From Forficula auricularia (taxonomy: Eukaryota; Arthropoda; Insecta; Dermaptera; Forficulidae): a stretch of DNA of 64,000 nucleotides. A program made the position numbers and the translations under genes. Shown here piece by piece: positions 63,300-64,000 of the stretch. Numbering within the stretch: the first letter of the stretch is position 1; every line of letters begins with the position of its first letter. The notes beneath the pieces are model-generated. The model was not told the DNA's origin. It did no database searches and worked only from the letters and a program-made list of their open reading frames with translations. Where the stretch lies: the NCBI GenBank assembly GCA_024734495.1, contig JALMQS010000816.1, positions 7,155,171-7,219,170 of the forward strand. Direction: 5' to 3'.

Positions 63300-64000
63300 C
63301 CTAGCTAATATTTTATAGAAAACCGATTGTCTGTTTTCGTAATTTTATTTCTAAGTGTTTTTTTATCTTATTAGTAGTTATAACAAAAAATATAGTGTTA
63401 ACTTTTTCATTTCTACTATTGCTTCGATACTATATGAAAAATCAGCCTTTCCAAGACAAGCTACTTTGTTAATTCACAAGTATACCTACGCTATAAGTAA
63501 CATTGAAAAAAATATGTTAACGAGAATAAAAACTTTTATTCTACATACAAAATTCACAACATAGGGACGGAAAATTAATGATCTTTGGTATTTTATATAT
63601 ACTTGAACATAAAATCTGACTTCTATTTATTAAAAATCTACAAGAAGAGTGTTTAATACTTTAAAAGTAGTATATTGCTATCTAAATAGAAAATATTAGC
63701 AAAGTATGAAATTTTGTTAGAAAAGTGGATAAACACAGCCTCTTGGGACTTTTTTACATAGTCCTAAAATTCTAAAACTAAATATTATTATTTTTATAAC
63801 TAGATCTAATTTCTAAATCAGAAATTAATTAGGAATGGATGTAGGAAACACAAGTTTTGCTTATTAACAATAGATTACAAATTATAAGTATTAAGAAATG
63901 TAATACATGTCTAAAAATATCTAATTGATTAAAATAAACGATTCTAATGGGAGTAACAAAAAAAAGAAGATATTTAGGTTTTTTCGGGAAAAATTAAAAT
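63300..64000. other. AT-rich region, nothing recognised
   Basis: No repeat match or convincing protein. The frame at 63355-63564 has no recognisable motif. Confidence 0.45.

Noticed and set aside
1..64000. CRISPR arrays, bacterial operons, rRNA genes
   Set aside because: No regularly spaced short direct repeats, no bacterial gene organisation and no rRNA-like sequence were found on either strand.

Overview
The window looks like a piece of an arthropod, probably insect, nuclear genome. It is very AT-rich, has GT-AG introns, and is packed with eukaryotic transposable elements. It contains no operons, no ribosome-binding-site organisation and no CRISPR array. I recognise one host protein-coding gene with confidence: a beta-1,4-galactosyltransferase 7 (B4GALT7) orthologue on the minus strand. 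Its five coding exons lie at 52327-52222, 46704-46526, 43220-42997, 39775-39629 and 36256-35968. All four introns agree in phase and join to a 314-codon reading frame. The introns (3.2-5.5 kb each) are made largely of transposon debris.

Layout. 1-35 kb: nested repeats with no host gene I can recognise. These include LINE fragments (239-937, 25689-26090, 26208-27236, 28677-29105, 30928-32094, 32215-34890), Tc1/mariner elements (9927-11494, 13539-15169, 22245-23368, 29641-30290), hAT-type elements with 8-bp target-site duplications (11924-13114, 23846-24404, 29379-29629), tRNA-derived SINEs (15388-15754, 20176-20355, 23398-23690) and many foldback (inverted-repeat) elements. 36-52.4 kb: the B4GALT7 gene, with an ankyrin-fragment-bearing Tc1-ended element, a LINE, TIR elements and two Helitron-like copies in its introns. 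52.6-64 kb: a hAT element, a TTAA-flanked TIR element, an R2-like LINE tail, long palindromes, an unusual tandem array of exon-like units (57.2-58.7 kb) behind a TATA box, a LINE tail (59.6-60.6 kb), an internally deleted mariner and a TA-flanked TIR element.

Two things stand out. First, about 15 sites carry a hammerhead-ribozyme-like core (CTGANGA, a stem II hairpin, GAAA). The sequences of stems I and II change between copies while base pairing is kept. These sites sit in foldback elements. Two of those elements can be shown to be recent insertions: one interrupts a LINE endonuclease region with an 11-bp duplication, and the other interrupts a TIR element whose uninterrupted relative is also in this window. 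This fits the hammerhead motifs known from Penelope-like retroelements, but no reverse transcriptase of that type is visible here. Second, five tandem units at 57.2-58.7 kb each contain a 61-nt exon-like block in the last three units, a good 5' splice site, a roughly 190-nt AT-rich spacer ending in a polypyrimidine tract plus CAG, and then an exactly 33-nt module that runs from GTAGGT to TACTAAC and ends in TTTAG.

All calls come from reading the sequence. No database search was possible, so family assignments of degraded elements are approximate.
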